The translations under genes were made by a program, and so were the position numbers. Under the pieces are notes generated by a model. That model was not told where the DNA came from. It searched no databases and was given only the letters and a program-made list of their open reading frames with translations. Below are positions 14,195 through 23,224 of a stretch of DNA of 27,401 bases, one piece after another (the first letter of the stretch is position 1; each line of letters begins with the position of its first letter). This DNA is from a virus. The stretch lies in IMG/VR virus record IMGVR_UViG_3300044956_000104, positions 1-27,401 of that record; one strand, written 5' to 3'.

Positions 14195-16747
14195 ATGGCA
14201 GAGAGTAGCTTAACGGGATTTCTATTAAAACAAGCATTTAAATCTCGTGATGAAGCGAAAGCCGAAAAAGCGAGACAAGATAAAGTAGTTGAAAGTGATA
14301 AGAAAATAGACGATAAAGATCGTAAGGGTTTGTTCCGCAAAGCATTCACGAAGAATGTATTGAGTGGATTGTTTGGTGGAAAGAGTGCAACGGGTGGCGG
14401 TAGTTCTACTGCTATTGGCGCTATGCTTGGTGGTGGTAAAAAGAAGAAGCAAAAACAACCCAAAGATGGTGGAGGAAAATCATCAGGGGGAAAAGCAAAA
14501 GGATTAGAAAAGATCCTGCTCATTGGTTTCGGATCTCTAGCAGCAGATACTACTACTATCGGTGGAGGACTTGCTGCTCTCACTGAGATTATGAATTCGC
14601 AACTGAATGTTGAAAGCGATATATCATCTAACATTCAAGGTATTAATGCCATACTTGCTGATCAACTAGAAGTTCAGACATCATTCCTTGATGCTATAGG
14701 ACTTGGTGGTGGTCTTGGTGGTGGAGGAGGTGGTGAAGGTGGATTATCTAGTTTATTTGGGGGCGCTGGAGCAGGTTCAACTACAAATGAATCTTCTCTT
14801 ACTGGATTATTGCTTGAGCAATTCAATAAACTCAAAGATTTAGCAATGAGTTTTGGTGGTGGTGCTGCCCTGCAGGCTGCCCGTCAGGCAGGTATGAAAG
14901 GTCTTGCTCGGGCAGGGGCTGCTGCAGCACCTGCTGCTTCTGTACTAGGAGTTGGTGCATTGCTCAGTGCTGGTGGTGAAGGCATGTTTCAGCTTGGCAA
15001 GACGGGAGACCAGTCATTGAAAGATAGAAGTAAATTGATAAAAGAAAAGGAAGCACGAGGAGAAAATACTTTCTTAGATAAGACATTACAATATGGGCAG
15101 ACAGGTCTTGGAGAAATAGGAAAAACAGTAGGTGTTGCTGCTGATGTAGGTGGAGCACCAGTGAGAATGCTTGGTGAATTAATTGCTAATCCTTTCTTAA
15201 ATGAGAAGCAGAAGAAAGAGCAGGCAATGAATTTGGCAAAGTATGACACTCGTATCAGAGAACATGCTCGTGGTTGGATGAATCGTATTGACTTCTTAAA
15301 TGTTATTTCTGATGAAAAGGGTGGGTTTGGAAATATCTACGGTAATCAAGCTGCTACTAAAGAAATGGCAGGCAAGATGGCAGCAGGTGGTAGTAAGGCA
15401 ATGATAGGCGAGGCAGGTAAAGAGGCAGTTGTTCCTCTACACTCTGCAGATTCACCAGCAAAATCCAAGATAGGAATGGATCCTTCTATGCAAGCATCAG
15501 CTGGATCAATGCTTGCAGTTACTGATCAGTTCATCAAATCTATGGGTCCACTTGGAGGTTCTGTATCTCAAGCGTTGGGTTCTGATATCAGTAATCTTGC
15601 TAAAACATTTGGTATGTCACAGACGCTTCCTAATCTTTCTCTAGGTGGTGATAAGTTTAGAGAAGATACTACTGCTAAAAAAGATCGTGAAAAGTTTTTG
15701 AAAGAATTGATTGCAGGATCTTTAGAAGCATTGGGTGCTAAATCAAAACCACAATCACAATCACAACCTGAGAGTCCATCAATAAAACCAACCTTAAATA
15801 AACCTTCTCCTCCAGAAACAAGAAATCCAGTGTCTAATCCAGATCCTAATTCACCTAATCCACCTTCAAATGGAAGCAATGGAAAAGCAATGGGTGCTCG
15901 ATATACTGATCCCGGAAGTCAACCGGGTGCTGTTATTCCTAATTTAAGTAAAGAAGAAGCAAAAAACATGGGGTTGGGTAATAAAAAAGATAATCAAAAA
16001 TATATAGAATTCCAACCAGGGTCAAAATTACGTGATAAGTATCATATACTTCTTAATGCTGCTAATGGTTCATATGAAGTTTGGGAAAAACCAGGCATAT
16101 TTAATTGGGCGCCTAAGAGAATATTTCTTGGACAAAAACAAAATTCTAACGTTGTAGAGAACAGTGCAATAGCAGAAGAAGCTCATAATTCAGTCAAAAA
16201 GTTTATGATAGATAACATGCCAAAAACTGGACAAGCTTTAAAATGGTTATCTTCAGATGATATACTAGGAGGATATGGCGGACCAAATAATGAGAAAGGA
16301 GGATCTGTTAAATCATTTCAACAAGGTGGCAAGGTAGTTCAAAAGCCATGGTGGGATTTCTTGGGTTGGGTAACTGGATTACAAGAAGTTCAGAAAGGAA
16401 CAACTGGAATCTATTCAAATTCTCCAGCGGGAAGAATTGCTGAGGCATCAGCGCAGAGAAATAGAATGATGAAAGAACTTGGTTATGAAAGTGGTGGCAT
16501 CCTGACTGGAGTAAAAGCATCAGCATCAACACCAAAAGTAGCACCAGTTTCATATGCACCTATGGCAACAGCAGAAATAGAATCAACTGACATCGGTGCT
16601 ATTGTAAATATAATAGGTTCTCAAACACAACAAGCAATACCAGTCATGTCAGATAATAAAGGTCCAACAACATCAGATTACGTAGCGGCACCTACTGGTG
16701 GCGGTTTGGCATTTACTGTATTATCATCAAGTCAGTGGGGTGGATAA
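14195..16747 (+). CDS. Large tape-measure-like tail protein
   Basis: 850 residues, Gly/Ala/Ser/Lys-rich. A basic helical N terminus (about 1-55) is followed by glycine-rich linkers, a helical segment around 120-165 (LTEIMNSQLNVESDI), poly-Gly near 170-180 and a hydrophobic Ala-rich stretch (about 225-265). MIGEAGKEAVVPL (403-415) is the short motif often seen near the C-terminal part of tape-measure proteins. SMGPLGGSVSQAL after it echoes the LGPxAG blocks of the two preceding proteins. The C-terminal half is Pro/Ser/Asn-rich and low-complexity, with a small folded region near 590-650. No enzyme motif seen. Candidate functional equivalent of T4 gp29 or an internal tail protein; exact role not provable here. 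Confidence 0.65.
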   Translation: MAESSLTGFLLKQAFKSRDEAKAEKARQDKVVESDKKIDDKDRKGLFRKAFTKNVLSGLFGGKSATGGGSSTAIGAMLGGGKKKKQKQPKDGGGKSSGGKAKGLEKILLIGFGSLAADTTTIGGGLAALTEIMNSQLNVESDISSNIQGINAILADQLEVQTSFLDAIGLGGGLGGGGGGEGGLSSLFGGAGAGSTTNESSLTGLLLEQFNKLKDLAMSFGGGAALQAARQAGMKGLARAGAAAAPAASVLGVGALLSAGGEGMFQLGKTGDQSLKDRSKLIKEKEARGENTFLDKTLQYGQTGLGEIGKTVGVAADVGGAPVRMLGELIANPFLNEKQKKEQAMNLAKYDTRIREHARGWMNRIDFLNVISDEKGGFGNIYGNQAATKEMAGKMAAGGSKAMIGEAGKEAVVPLHSADSPAKSKIGMDPSMQASAGSMLAVTDQFIKSMGPLGGSVSQALGSDISNLAKTFGMSQTLPNLSLGGDKFREDTTAKKDREKFLKELIAGSLEALGAKSKPQSQSQPESPSIKPTLNKPSPPETRNPVSNPDPNSPNPPSNGSNGKAMGARYTDPGSQPGAVIPNLSKEEAKNMGLGNKKDNQKYIEFQPGSKLRDKYHILLNAANGSYEVWEKPGIFNWAPKRIFLGQKQNSNVVENSAIAEEAHNSVKKFMIDNMPKTGQALKWLSSDDILGGYGGPNNEKGGSVKSFQQGGKVVQKPWWDFLGWVTGLQEVQKGTTGIYSNSPAGRIAEASAQRNRMMKELGYESGGILTGVKASASTPKVAPVSYAPMATAEIESTDIGAIVNIIGSQTQQAIPVMSDNKGPTTSDYVAAPTGGGLAFTVLSSSQWGG

Positions 16748-16750
16748 AAA

Positions 16751-18157
16751 ATGTTAGATCTTAATGCCGCAGTCAAAGAAGTTTATATCACTGACTTAAA
16801 AGGAAAAAAACATATGCTAACTGGTACAGGACCAGAAGCACAGATCAACGCCATTCGTATCTATGAGGGAATGGAGATGCCTACTATTGCTGCTGAGATA
16901 GAAATTATTGACACAGCAATTAACCTGATTGCCACTGCTCCTATCGTAGGCACGGAAGAAGTGGTAATTAAATTAATTGCTCCCATAATTTCACAAAAAG
17001 AATACACTTATAAGTTTGTCGTATACGGCATTAGAAACAGAATTGTTTCTAAAAATGCACAGATGTATGTGCTTGACTTGTTCACACTTGAGGCATTGAA
17101 AAACGAAGTGTTGCGTGTTGGTAAAAAATTAGAGGGAACTGGTGAACAGATTGTTAATGACATTTTGAAAAATTATCTAGAAACAGATAAGAAAATAGAT
17201 ACTGAACCATGTAAATATAAGATGAAAGAGATTCCTTCTCTCAAGAGACCTTTCGATCTTATTACTTCTATTCTTCCTGAGTGTGTATCAGGAAGCACAA
17301 ATCCTCAGCAAAAAGCACAACCATCCTCTACAAATAAATCGGGATCTACAACAAAAGCAGCAGGAACAACCGATTCGCCAACTGAAACAACAGCAACAAT
17401 CATATCTGGCACAGCTGGATATGCATTCTTCGAAACTTATGACGGATATGTGTTTAAATCTTATGATCAATTAATAAAATCAAATGAAAAGCATAAGGGA
17501 TACTTATATGGTTATGCACAAACACCCGAAAGTGATGCAGAAAAAAATGCTTTTAAAATTTTAAATTACTCTTTTGGATCTCAAGAAAACATTCTAAAGA
17601 AAATGAGATACGGTGTGTACTCTTCAATGATTGCTTTCTTTAATTCATCTACTCTTGAGTACGAAGAGTATATGTTCTCTCTTGATAAAGAATATCAACA
17701 GATGGCGCACTTAGGAACAGATGAAAAGATTCCAGAACAAATTAAAAATTTCTCCAAGTATCCATCGAGAATTATGTTGCAATTTTATGATCATGAGACA
17801 TATCATAATGGTATAGATATAGCAAATCCGCAGCAAGCAGGATCTAAAGGCGGCACTCCATTCCCAGATTTTAGAAAGCAGTGGATGGCACAATCGATTA
17901 GTAGAAGTATCATAATGAAAAATCAGATCCTAAATATTACTATACCTATCAATCTTGAGTTGCGGGCGGGAGATAAATTGAGAGTTAGATTACCTAATCA
18001 ATCTGTTTCTTCAGAAAGAGAAAAACAATTATATGATGAAAAAAATAGCGGAGTTTATTTAATCAACAAAGTTTCTTATGAAGTTTTGAGAGACAATTCC
18101 AAGGGATTGATTGCGGTATCAAATCTAGAATTAATCAGAGATAACCTAGGTAGCTAA
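16751..18157 (+). CDS. 27: Baseplate central hub gp27
   Basis: 468 residues. N terminus MLDLNAAVKEVYITDLKGKK, then IYEGMEMPTIAAEIEIIDTA and a TEEVVIKLIAP beta segment, matching the first tube-like domain of gp27/VgrG-type hub proteins. A Ser/Thr/Gln-rich insertion lies about residues 178-215. The C-terminal part contains NITIPINLELRAGDKLRVRL, typical of the second tube-like domain of hub proteins. In T4 the gp27 trimer forms the cylinder that holds the gp5 spike and docks the tail tube. It is immediately followed by the gp5-like gene, as expected for partners. Confidence 0.85.
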   Translation: MLDLNAAVKEVYITDLKGKKHMLTGTGPEAQINAIRIYEGMEMPTIAAEIEIIDTAINLIATAPIVGTEEVVIKLIAPIISQKEYTYKFVVYGIRNRIVSKNAQMYVLDLFTLEALKNEVLRVGKKLEGTGEQIVNDILKNYLETDKKIDTEPCKYKMKEIPSLKRPFDLITSILPECVSGSTNPQQKAQPSSTNKSGSTTKAAGTTDSPTETTATIISGTAGYAFFETYDGYVFKSYDQLIKSNEKHKGYLYGYAQTPESDAEKNAFKILNYSFGSQENILKKMRYGVYSSMIAFFNSSTLEYEEYMFSLDKEYQQMAHLGTDEKIPEQIKNFSKYPSRIMLQFYDHETYHNGIDIANPQQAGSKGGTPFPDFRKQWMAQSISRSIIMKNQILNITIPINLELRAGDKLRVRLPNQSVSSEREKQLYDEKNSGVYLINKVSYEVLRDNSKGLIAVSNLELIRDNLGS

Positions 18158-18158
18158 A

Positions 18159-18377
18159 ATGATATACAATAACATTACTGATCATATTAAAGAAAACCAA
18201 AGAAGAATGAATGATCCAATGATTTCTTATCAAGCACGAAGGCACGTTGAAGAAGAATTAGAATCTTTGGAAAAGTATCATAGCAGACATCCAGAAGATT
18301 CTCACGATCCAACTTCATTAGAACTTTATTGTGATGATAATCCAACGGCATTTGAATGTAAAATTTTTGATGTGTAG
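18159..18377 (+). CDS. Small conserved cyanophage-type protein, function unknown
   Basis: 72 residues, strongly charged. RRMNDPMISYQARRHVEEEL then LESLEKYHSRHPEDSHDPTS and LELYCDDNPTAFECKIFD. The C-terminal DPTSLELYC-x-NP-x-x-x-EC pattern with two cysteines (about residues 58 and 67) is one I associate with a conserved small protein beside gp27/gp5 in T4-like cyanophages. It begins one base after the gp27 stop and ends five bases before the gp5-like gene, so it is co-expressed with the hub. The two cysteines and histidines could bind a metal. No function known to me. Confidence 0.78.
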   Translation: MIYNNITDHIKENQRRMNDPMISYQARRHVEEELESLEKYHSRHPEDSHDPTSLELYCDDNPTAFECKIFDV

Positions 18378-18382
18378 TTCTT

Positions 18383-21076
18383 ATGTTGTTACCTGAATTA
18401 AATACGCCTGTAGGATTTGCTGGTAAAGATGGATTTTACTGGTGGATTGGTCAGGTAGAAACTGGTAAGGATATTAAAAATTCTAACAGATACAAAGTTA
18501 GAATTGTTGGACAGCATCTTAAGAGTTGCGAGGCAATTCCTTATGATGATTTGCCTTGGGCAACTATCATGCTGCCCGTCACACATCCTTCGAGTTTAGG
18601 TAATAGTAACTATACACCAGCAAGATTACAAAAAGGTGATTGGGTGATTGGATTTTTTCTTGATGGTGCATCAGGGCAGCATCCAATAATCATGGGTCAG
18701 ATGCAGCGTGTTACTGCATCAACAAAAAACGATTCGTTGGATACCAAACAAAGTGCAGAAGAATGCCTTGGATATACTACCTATGTTCCGCCTACAAATC
18801 CAACAGTTGCAATACCAGTGGTGCCAGCGGGAACAGAACCAACCTCATCGAATAGACAAACGGGAACAGCAGAACCTTCTGCTGCATTACAAGCATCGGC
18901 CGGAGAAAATAATCCAGGCAATCAAATGGGTAGATATGCCTGTCATCCTATAGCAGACGCTGGATGTAAAGACACTGGCACTGCCAAAACAAAGATGGAA
19001 CAGGTGTTTACTGAAATTTTTGGTAGTATTTCTAAAAATGGTGGCACTATTGGAACCAAAATGCTGAGCGAAGCAACTGGTCAGGTATTTGATTATGCAA
19101 AAACAGCAAGAGGTTATGTCACCAGAGTGTTTGGCGTAGCGAATGCATATCTTAGAAATGCTAAGTTTAGAATGATTGCTTTGATTAAACAAGGCATAGA
19201 ACAACTTATTAAATGGTTGATGGGTGTTCCTACACCGCCAACGGGGTCACCAAAGTCAGGTCCAGTTACTAAGAAAAAAAATGTAGGATTTCTTGGTAAG
19301 TTAATTAAAGATTTGAATGATAGATTGGGTGCAATTAACTGCCAGTTTGCTAATTTTGAAGAAAAATTGCTTGCATTTCTCACTAACTTAATTACAGAAT
19401 TGGTTACTGATGTTGTCAGTGCAGCAACATGTGTTATCGAATCAGTTATTAGTCAGATTCTTAGCGAAATAGAATCATTTTTAACTGGCATTGTTGATGC
19501 TGTTCTTGGTCCTTTGCAATCTATTCTTGGTATCATAGCAAGTCCTTTAAATATTTTGGGAGCAGCTTTACAATATATCTTCCAACTCATAGGACTTAGT
19601 TGTACTGGACCAGATAATAAGTGCAGTGAGAAAACACAACACTGCACTGGATCAGCAAATAAAAAGAAACCAGGCGAAGATGATTTTGCAAAACTTGATA
19701 AATTAATATCGGAAATAGAATCAAAAGGTGTTATACCATTGCAATCAACATGTGACGAAGCTTATGCATTACCGTGTCCAATTGTTACTACAGCTGATGT
19801 AACTGGTGGTACGCCAGGCAAAGGAAGTATTCCTGGCACAACACCATTAGATCCTCCCGATAATGAATACGAAATTGTTTTACCCCCACTCGTTGATGTT
19901 ATTACAGTGGATCCTCCTACTACGCCAACAATACCAACATTTCCCCCAGTCAACGTAGATATTGATAGTTTTGCTACTTTAATTTTAAGTGGGAAAGAAG
20001 ATGTAACTGCATTGCTATATAACAATTCATTACCAACGCCAACACCAACGCCAACACCAACGCCAACACCAACGCTATTACAAACTGCAATTTATTCAAC
20101 TAAATCAAATGGATCTATTAGTTTAAGTGGCTCTTCTGCAATTACATTCATACCAATTGTTGTTGCTCCTACTCCTAGTTTAAATTTCTTGTTGACATCA
20201 AACAAATCTAGGGTAACTGCTGGAGAAAATATTTCTTTTACTCTCACTGTGATTTCTGGAACAGTAGCAGATGGAACTGAATATGATTACCTAATGTACG
20301 GAAATATAGAACGCACTGATTTCATAAACAACACAACGATTGGCAAAATTAGAATGGTTGGTGGAGTTGGTGTTGCTACGATTACTCTTTCCAATAAATT
20401 AAGCATTACATCTGATACTGTTGTTACATTTAGTGTGCTGGGTCCAAGAATTACAAAAGATTTTGTCATATACACAACCGATCCTCCCAATCCACCACCG
20501 CCACCCCCAGAAGAATTTAAACCACCTACTTTAGATGTGATTGTAGATGACAATGGTAAGATAATATCGATAATAATTCTAGATAAAGGAGATTCTTATT
20601 TAAGTCCTCCATTCGTAACGATTTATGGAGAAGGCATAGGAGGATTTGCTTCTGTGGAATTAGATGAAAATGGAAAATTAAAAAAGGTATTTGTTGATAG
20701 ACCAGGCACAGGTTACACTCCAACGATTACAACAAATGATAACTGCTATATCGATGGATTCATAGTTATCAGACCAGGATATCGCTACGCTTCCGAACCT
20801 ACCATATATGTTGATGGAGATCCAACAATAGCTAAAGCAGTAATTAATTCTACTGGTAATCTAATTGCAGTGGAAGTAATAAATAAAATTAAAACGTTTG
20901 GTGCATTTCCTTCTATAGAAATTGTTGGTGGTGGTGGCATGGGAGCTAAAGCAATACCATCATTCAATTGTATTGAACCTACTTTATATAAGAAGTATGT
21001 TGCCAGCGTGTCGCCATCTGGTGTAGATAGTGTAGTTGATTGCCCTAATGGCGATTGCGATGATTGCAGTGTGTGA
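18383..21076 (+). CDS. 5: gp5-type hub protein: OB-fold, no lysozyme, modular C terminus
   Basis: 897 residues. Residues 1-115 resemble the OB-fold of T4 gp5: FYWWIGQVE, KVRIVGQH, DLPWATIMLPVT, KGDWVIGFFLDG and PIIMGQMQ line up with the T4 order. No lysozyme domain follows. Instead there are a linker, a mostly helical hydrophobic region (about 200-410), cysteine-containing stretches (about 412-430 and 455-465), a Pro/Thr-rich section with a PT repeat (551-564), an Ig-like beta region (about 575-695), a proline run (701-710) and GxGY-type beta repeats (about 718-880), ending in a Cys-rich DCPNGDCDDC tail. It probably plugs the gp27 cylinder. The spike helix seems to be supplied by the next gene. 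Confidence 0.75.
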   Translation: MLLPELNTPVGFAGKDGFYWWIGQVETGKDIKNSNRYKVRIVGQHLKSCEAIPYDDLPWATIMLPVTHPSSLGNSNYTPARLQKGDWVIGFFLDGASGQHPIIMGQMQRVTASTKNDSLDTKQSAEECLGYTTYVPPTNPTVAIPVVPAGTEPTSSNRQTGTAEPSAALQASAGENNPGNQMGRYACHPIADAGCKDTGTAKTKMEQVFTEIFGSISKNGGTIGTKMLSEATGQVFDYAKTARGYVTRVFGVANAYLRNAKFRMIALIKQGIEQLIKWLMGVPTPPTGSPKSGPVTKKKNVGFLGKLIKDLNDRLGAINCQFANFEEKLLAFLTNLITELVTDVVSAATCVIESVISQILSEIESFLTGIVDAVLGPLQSILGIIASPLNILGAALQYIFQLIGLSCTGPDNKCSEKTQHCTGSANKKKPGEDDFAKLDKLISEIESKGVIPLQSTCDEAYALPCPIVTTADVTGGTPGKGSIPGTTPLDPPDNEYEIVLPPLVDVITVDPPTTPTIPTFPPVNVDIDSFATLILSGKEDVTALLYNNSLPTPTPTPTPTPTPTLLQTAIYSTKSNGSISLSGSSAITFIPIVVAPTPSLNFLLTSNKSRVTAGENISFTLTVISGTVADGTEYDYLMYGNIERTDFINNTTIGKIRMVGGVGVATITLSNKLSITSDTVVTFSVLGPRITKDFVIYTTDPPNPPPPPPEEFKPPTLDVIVDDNGKIISIIILDKGDSYLSPPFVTIYGEGIGGFASVELDENGKLKKVFVDRPGTGYTPTITTNDNCYIDGFIVIRPGYRYASEPTIYVDGDPTIAKAVINSTGNLIAVEVINKIKTFGAFPSIEIVGGGGMGAKAIPSFNCIEPTLYKKYVASVSPSGVDSVVDCPNGDCDDCSV
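20033..20074 (+). repeat. Hexanucleotide minisatellite encoding Pro-Thr repeats
   Basis: Seven perfect units of CCAACR, strictly alternating CCAACG and CCAACA, i.e. 3.5 copies of a 12-bp unit, encoding (Pro-Thr)7 within the gp5-like protein. Confidence 0.95.
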
Positions 21077-21088
21077 TGAGGAAAACAA

Positions 21089-22894
21089 ATGGCAACTAGT
21101 TGGTTAGATTTACAAGCAAAATTAAAATCTGGAGTAAAAAGTTTTCCTAACCCAGTAAAAGGAAAGTGTGGAACTGGAACCAGAACAATAGACACTGATA
21201 TAAATTTAGGTCTTCCTGGTTTAGATGGTATTGCTGGAGATCTTAACGGAATTCTTGGCGATGTACAAGGAGCAATTGATCAATTTGGTTCTGAGGTCAT
21301 GGGAGTGCTTCAGGATATTGGTGCGTGGATTCCGCCTGATTTGCAGGGTAGCGGTAGTAGTTCTGCAGAAGCAAAACAAGCAGCAAAAATAGCAGACATT
21401 ACTAAGCAAAATACACAGACAATAGAAGGCGGAAATATTGCCACCACTACTGGTCACAATGAACAAACAGGGCAATCATTCTATCAGATCAAGATGAGTT
21501 CTGGAACTGGAATGGCATTTGATACTGACGGTTCTATTCGTTTTAACGCTGCAGCAGATCCTCCAGACAGTCCTATTGCAGGAGATTTTGAAATCTCTAG
21601 ATGCAATAGTTTTCTTGCAAACATAGAAGAATCTTGCATTATAACAGTTAACAATAAAAATAATATTTGTGGTGGTAAAGACGCAAATATTAAAAAATCA
21701 TTAATGATTCTTGTTAATGGTGGTGATGTTGATTTAGAGGTAACTGGTGGTGATGTGAAAGTAAAATCATCAGGCAATATATCATTAGATGCTGGGAAAA
21801 CTTTAGAATTAAGAGGAGCAGATATTAAATTACTAGCTGGTGGTGGAATTTCTGATGCGAAGAAAGCAGGGCAGGCAGCAGGAGAACAGTATGGCGGCAT
21901 GATTGACTTGAGATGTGGCACATATAGGAATAGTGCTACTACAAAACAAACAATAGAGTCAGCAAAATATAGCACAGTTAAAGGTGAATTGACAATTGCT
22001 ATGGAAGATCCAATGGCACGATTTAATATTGTATCTGCTGGTCATTTTATGGTAGATGTTAATGGCGACATTCTAGAAGAAAGTAGAAGTAAAGCGACTA
22101 TTGTTGGCAGAATACCTAAAGTTGGTATTCCCGCTTTACCTATTTTGGGTAATTTGATTAGTCAAAACGCTCAATACACAGTAGTTAATGATCGTCCAAT
22201 TATACCAGAACCATCAACGGGATCTACAGAATCACCTGACGCACAACCGATGATGCAAGTAGTTAATAGTGTAAGTGCTCAGGGCGGATTCAAAGTTAAT
22301 TTAATGAGAGGAGATATTATTTTTAGTACAAAGCAAGGCAATCTCATTATGGGTAATGAAAAATCATTGATTGCAGACATCACTAAACCCAATACAGACG
22401 TTTCATTATCACCTGCGATTGTTAAAGGAGCTAAAACACCAGGAATGTATGTTGGATCGGATGCATCACCATTCCTTGCATTATACAATGCGTCATCAAC
22501 TTATATGACAGCGGGCAAATTTACGCCAGGACCAACACCAACGATTAATTCTGTTGTTGTTACTCCTGCATCAGTAAATCTTACTGCTACCGCAATGACT
22601 AATAAAGTTATTGGTGCTATGACTAACAATTTAAAAGGAGCAGTTACTACAGATATCGCTGGTACAAACACTCTCAATATTAAGGGGGCAAACATTGAAA
22701 ATATTACTGGTGCTAAATTAGCAAATGTTACTGGTTTTATCACAGACAAGTCGCCAGCAGGTGTGGTTATTGAGAGTCCAGGAGCAATTACAATTAGGTC
22801 AATAGGAATTATAGATATTACATCTGGTGATGCAATAAACATTACTGCTGGTGGTGCACTAACCATGATTGCCACAGCAATTCTTTTAAATTAA
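21089..22894 (+). CDS. Beta-helical spike/needle protein (gp5 C-domain-like)
   Basis: 601 residues. The N-terminal about 105 residues are Gly/Asp-rich with a small Cys-containing motif (KGKCGTGTRTIDTD). From about 110 onward the sequence is a long run of short beta strands with regularly spaced Gly, Val, Ile, Asp and Asn, for example GNISLDAGKTLELRGADIKL and, near the end, NTLNIKGANIENITGAKLAN, VVIESPGAITIRSIGIIDIT and SGDAINITAGGALTM. This is the texture of a trimeric beta-helix such as the gp5 C-terminal needle or VgrG spike. It starts 12 bases after the OB-fold protein. Inference: it provides the membrane-piercing needle as a separate chain. Confidence 0.7.
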   Translation: MATSWLDLQAKLKSGVKSFPNPVKGKCGTGTRTIDTDINLGLPGLDGIAGDLNGILGDVQGAIDQFGSEVMGVLQDIGAWIPPDLQGSGSSSAEAKQAAKIADITKQNTQTIEGGNIATTTGHNEQTGQSFYQIKMSSGTGMAFDTDGSIRFNAAADPPDSPIAGDFEISRCNSFLANIEESCIITVNNKNNICGGKDANIKKSLMILVNGGDVDLEVTGGDVKVKSSGNISLDAGKTLELRGADIKLLAGGGISDAKKAGQAAGEQYGGMIDLRCGTYRNSATTKQTIESAKYSTVKGELTIAMEDPMARFNIVSAGHFMVDVNGDILEESRSKATIVGRIPKVGIPALPILGNLISQNAQYTVVNDRPIIPEPSTGSTESPDAQPMMQVVNSVSAQGGFKVNLMRGDIIFSTKQGNLIMGNEKSLIADITKPNTDVSLSPAIVKGAKTPGMYVGSDASPFLALYNASSTYMTAGKFTPGPTPTINSVVVTPASVNLTATAMTNKVIGAMTNNLKGAVTTDIAGTNTLNIKGANIENITGAKLANVTGFITDKSPAGVVIESPGAITIRSIGIIDITSGDAINITAGGALTMIATAILLN

Positions 22895-23034
22895 TAGGCG
22901 ATTTCAAAATTGACCTTTAATTACTAAAAGGTCGTAAAAAAAATTTTGGGTAATTTTTTGTTAAAAAAGTCGAGCTTGACATAATCTCCAAATATCTTTA
23001 TACTAGCAATGTAGGACTTTGAGGTCTGGGTCTT
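22895..23034. other. AT-rich intergenic spacer between the late hub operon and tRNA island
   Basis: 140 bases with no gene. It holds a 7-bp inverted repeat GACCTTT/AAAGGTC (22912-22918 with 22927-22933, loop AATTACTA) without a clean T tract, then A- and T-runs, then the sigma70 promoter at 22976-23004. Confidence 0.7.
22976..23004 (+). promoter_or_regulatory. Strong sigma70 promoter
   Basis: TTGACA (22976-22981), exactly 17 bases, TATACT (22999-23004). Drives the 62-aa gene and the following tRNA; leader about 24 bases. Confidence 0.85.
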
Positions 23035-23223
23035 ATGAATTTTCAAAATACTTTTGAACAAGCTCTTGACAAAATCACGGTTGATATCTACAATAAGAGA
23101 GTAATCATTAGAGGCGAACATGGAACTACACTCATTTTTAAATGTGCTTCGATTAACGAACTAGTTGAACTCAAGCAACAGTGTTCTAGAGTTCTTAAAT
23201 CAGAAAACTTTATTTACAGATAA
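23035..23223 (+). CDS. Small unknown protein upstream of tRNA
   Basis: 62 residues: begins MNFQNTFEQALDKITVDIYN and ends VLKSENFIYR. Two beta-like segments (ITVDIYNKRVIIRG and TTLIFKC) frame a compact alpha/beta protein without membrane segment or known motif. It has its own sigma70 promoter, and its stop codon (23221-23223) is one base from the tRNA 5' end, so gene and tRNA are made as one RNA. I do not recognise a family; early expression is inferred from the promoter type. Confidence 0.65.
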   Translation: MNFQNTFEQALDKITVDIYNKRVIIRGEHGTTLIFKCASINELVELKQQCSRVLKSENFIYR

Positions 23224-23224
23224 T

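Noticed and set aside
14146-14634. Long minus-strand frame (162 codons) opposite the tape-measure-like gene
   Set aside because: Pro/Phe/Leu/Ser-rich translation, which is what the complement of Gly/Lys/Ala-rich coding DNA gives; no ribosome site or family signal; fully inside a convincing plus-strand gene.
20785-21195. Minus-strand frame of 136 codons spanning the 897-aa and 601-aa gene junction
   Set aside because: Antisense to two well-supported genes and their spacer; no recognisable protein features.
21484-21975. Minus-strand frame of 163 codons opposite the spike gene
   Set aside because: Shadow of the beta-helix gene; composition skewed, no promoter, start lacks a ribosome site.
22912-22933. 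Hairpin after the spike gene as a terminator
   Set aside because: The stem is only 7 bp and AT-rich, the loop is 8 bases, and an A-rich run, not a T run, follows on the plus strand; left as an unexplained inverted repeat.
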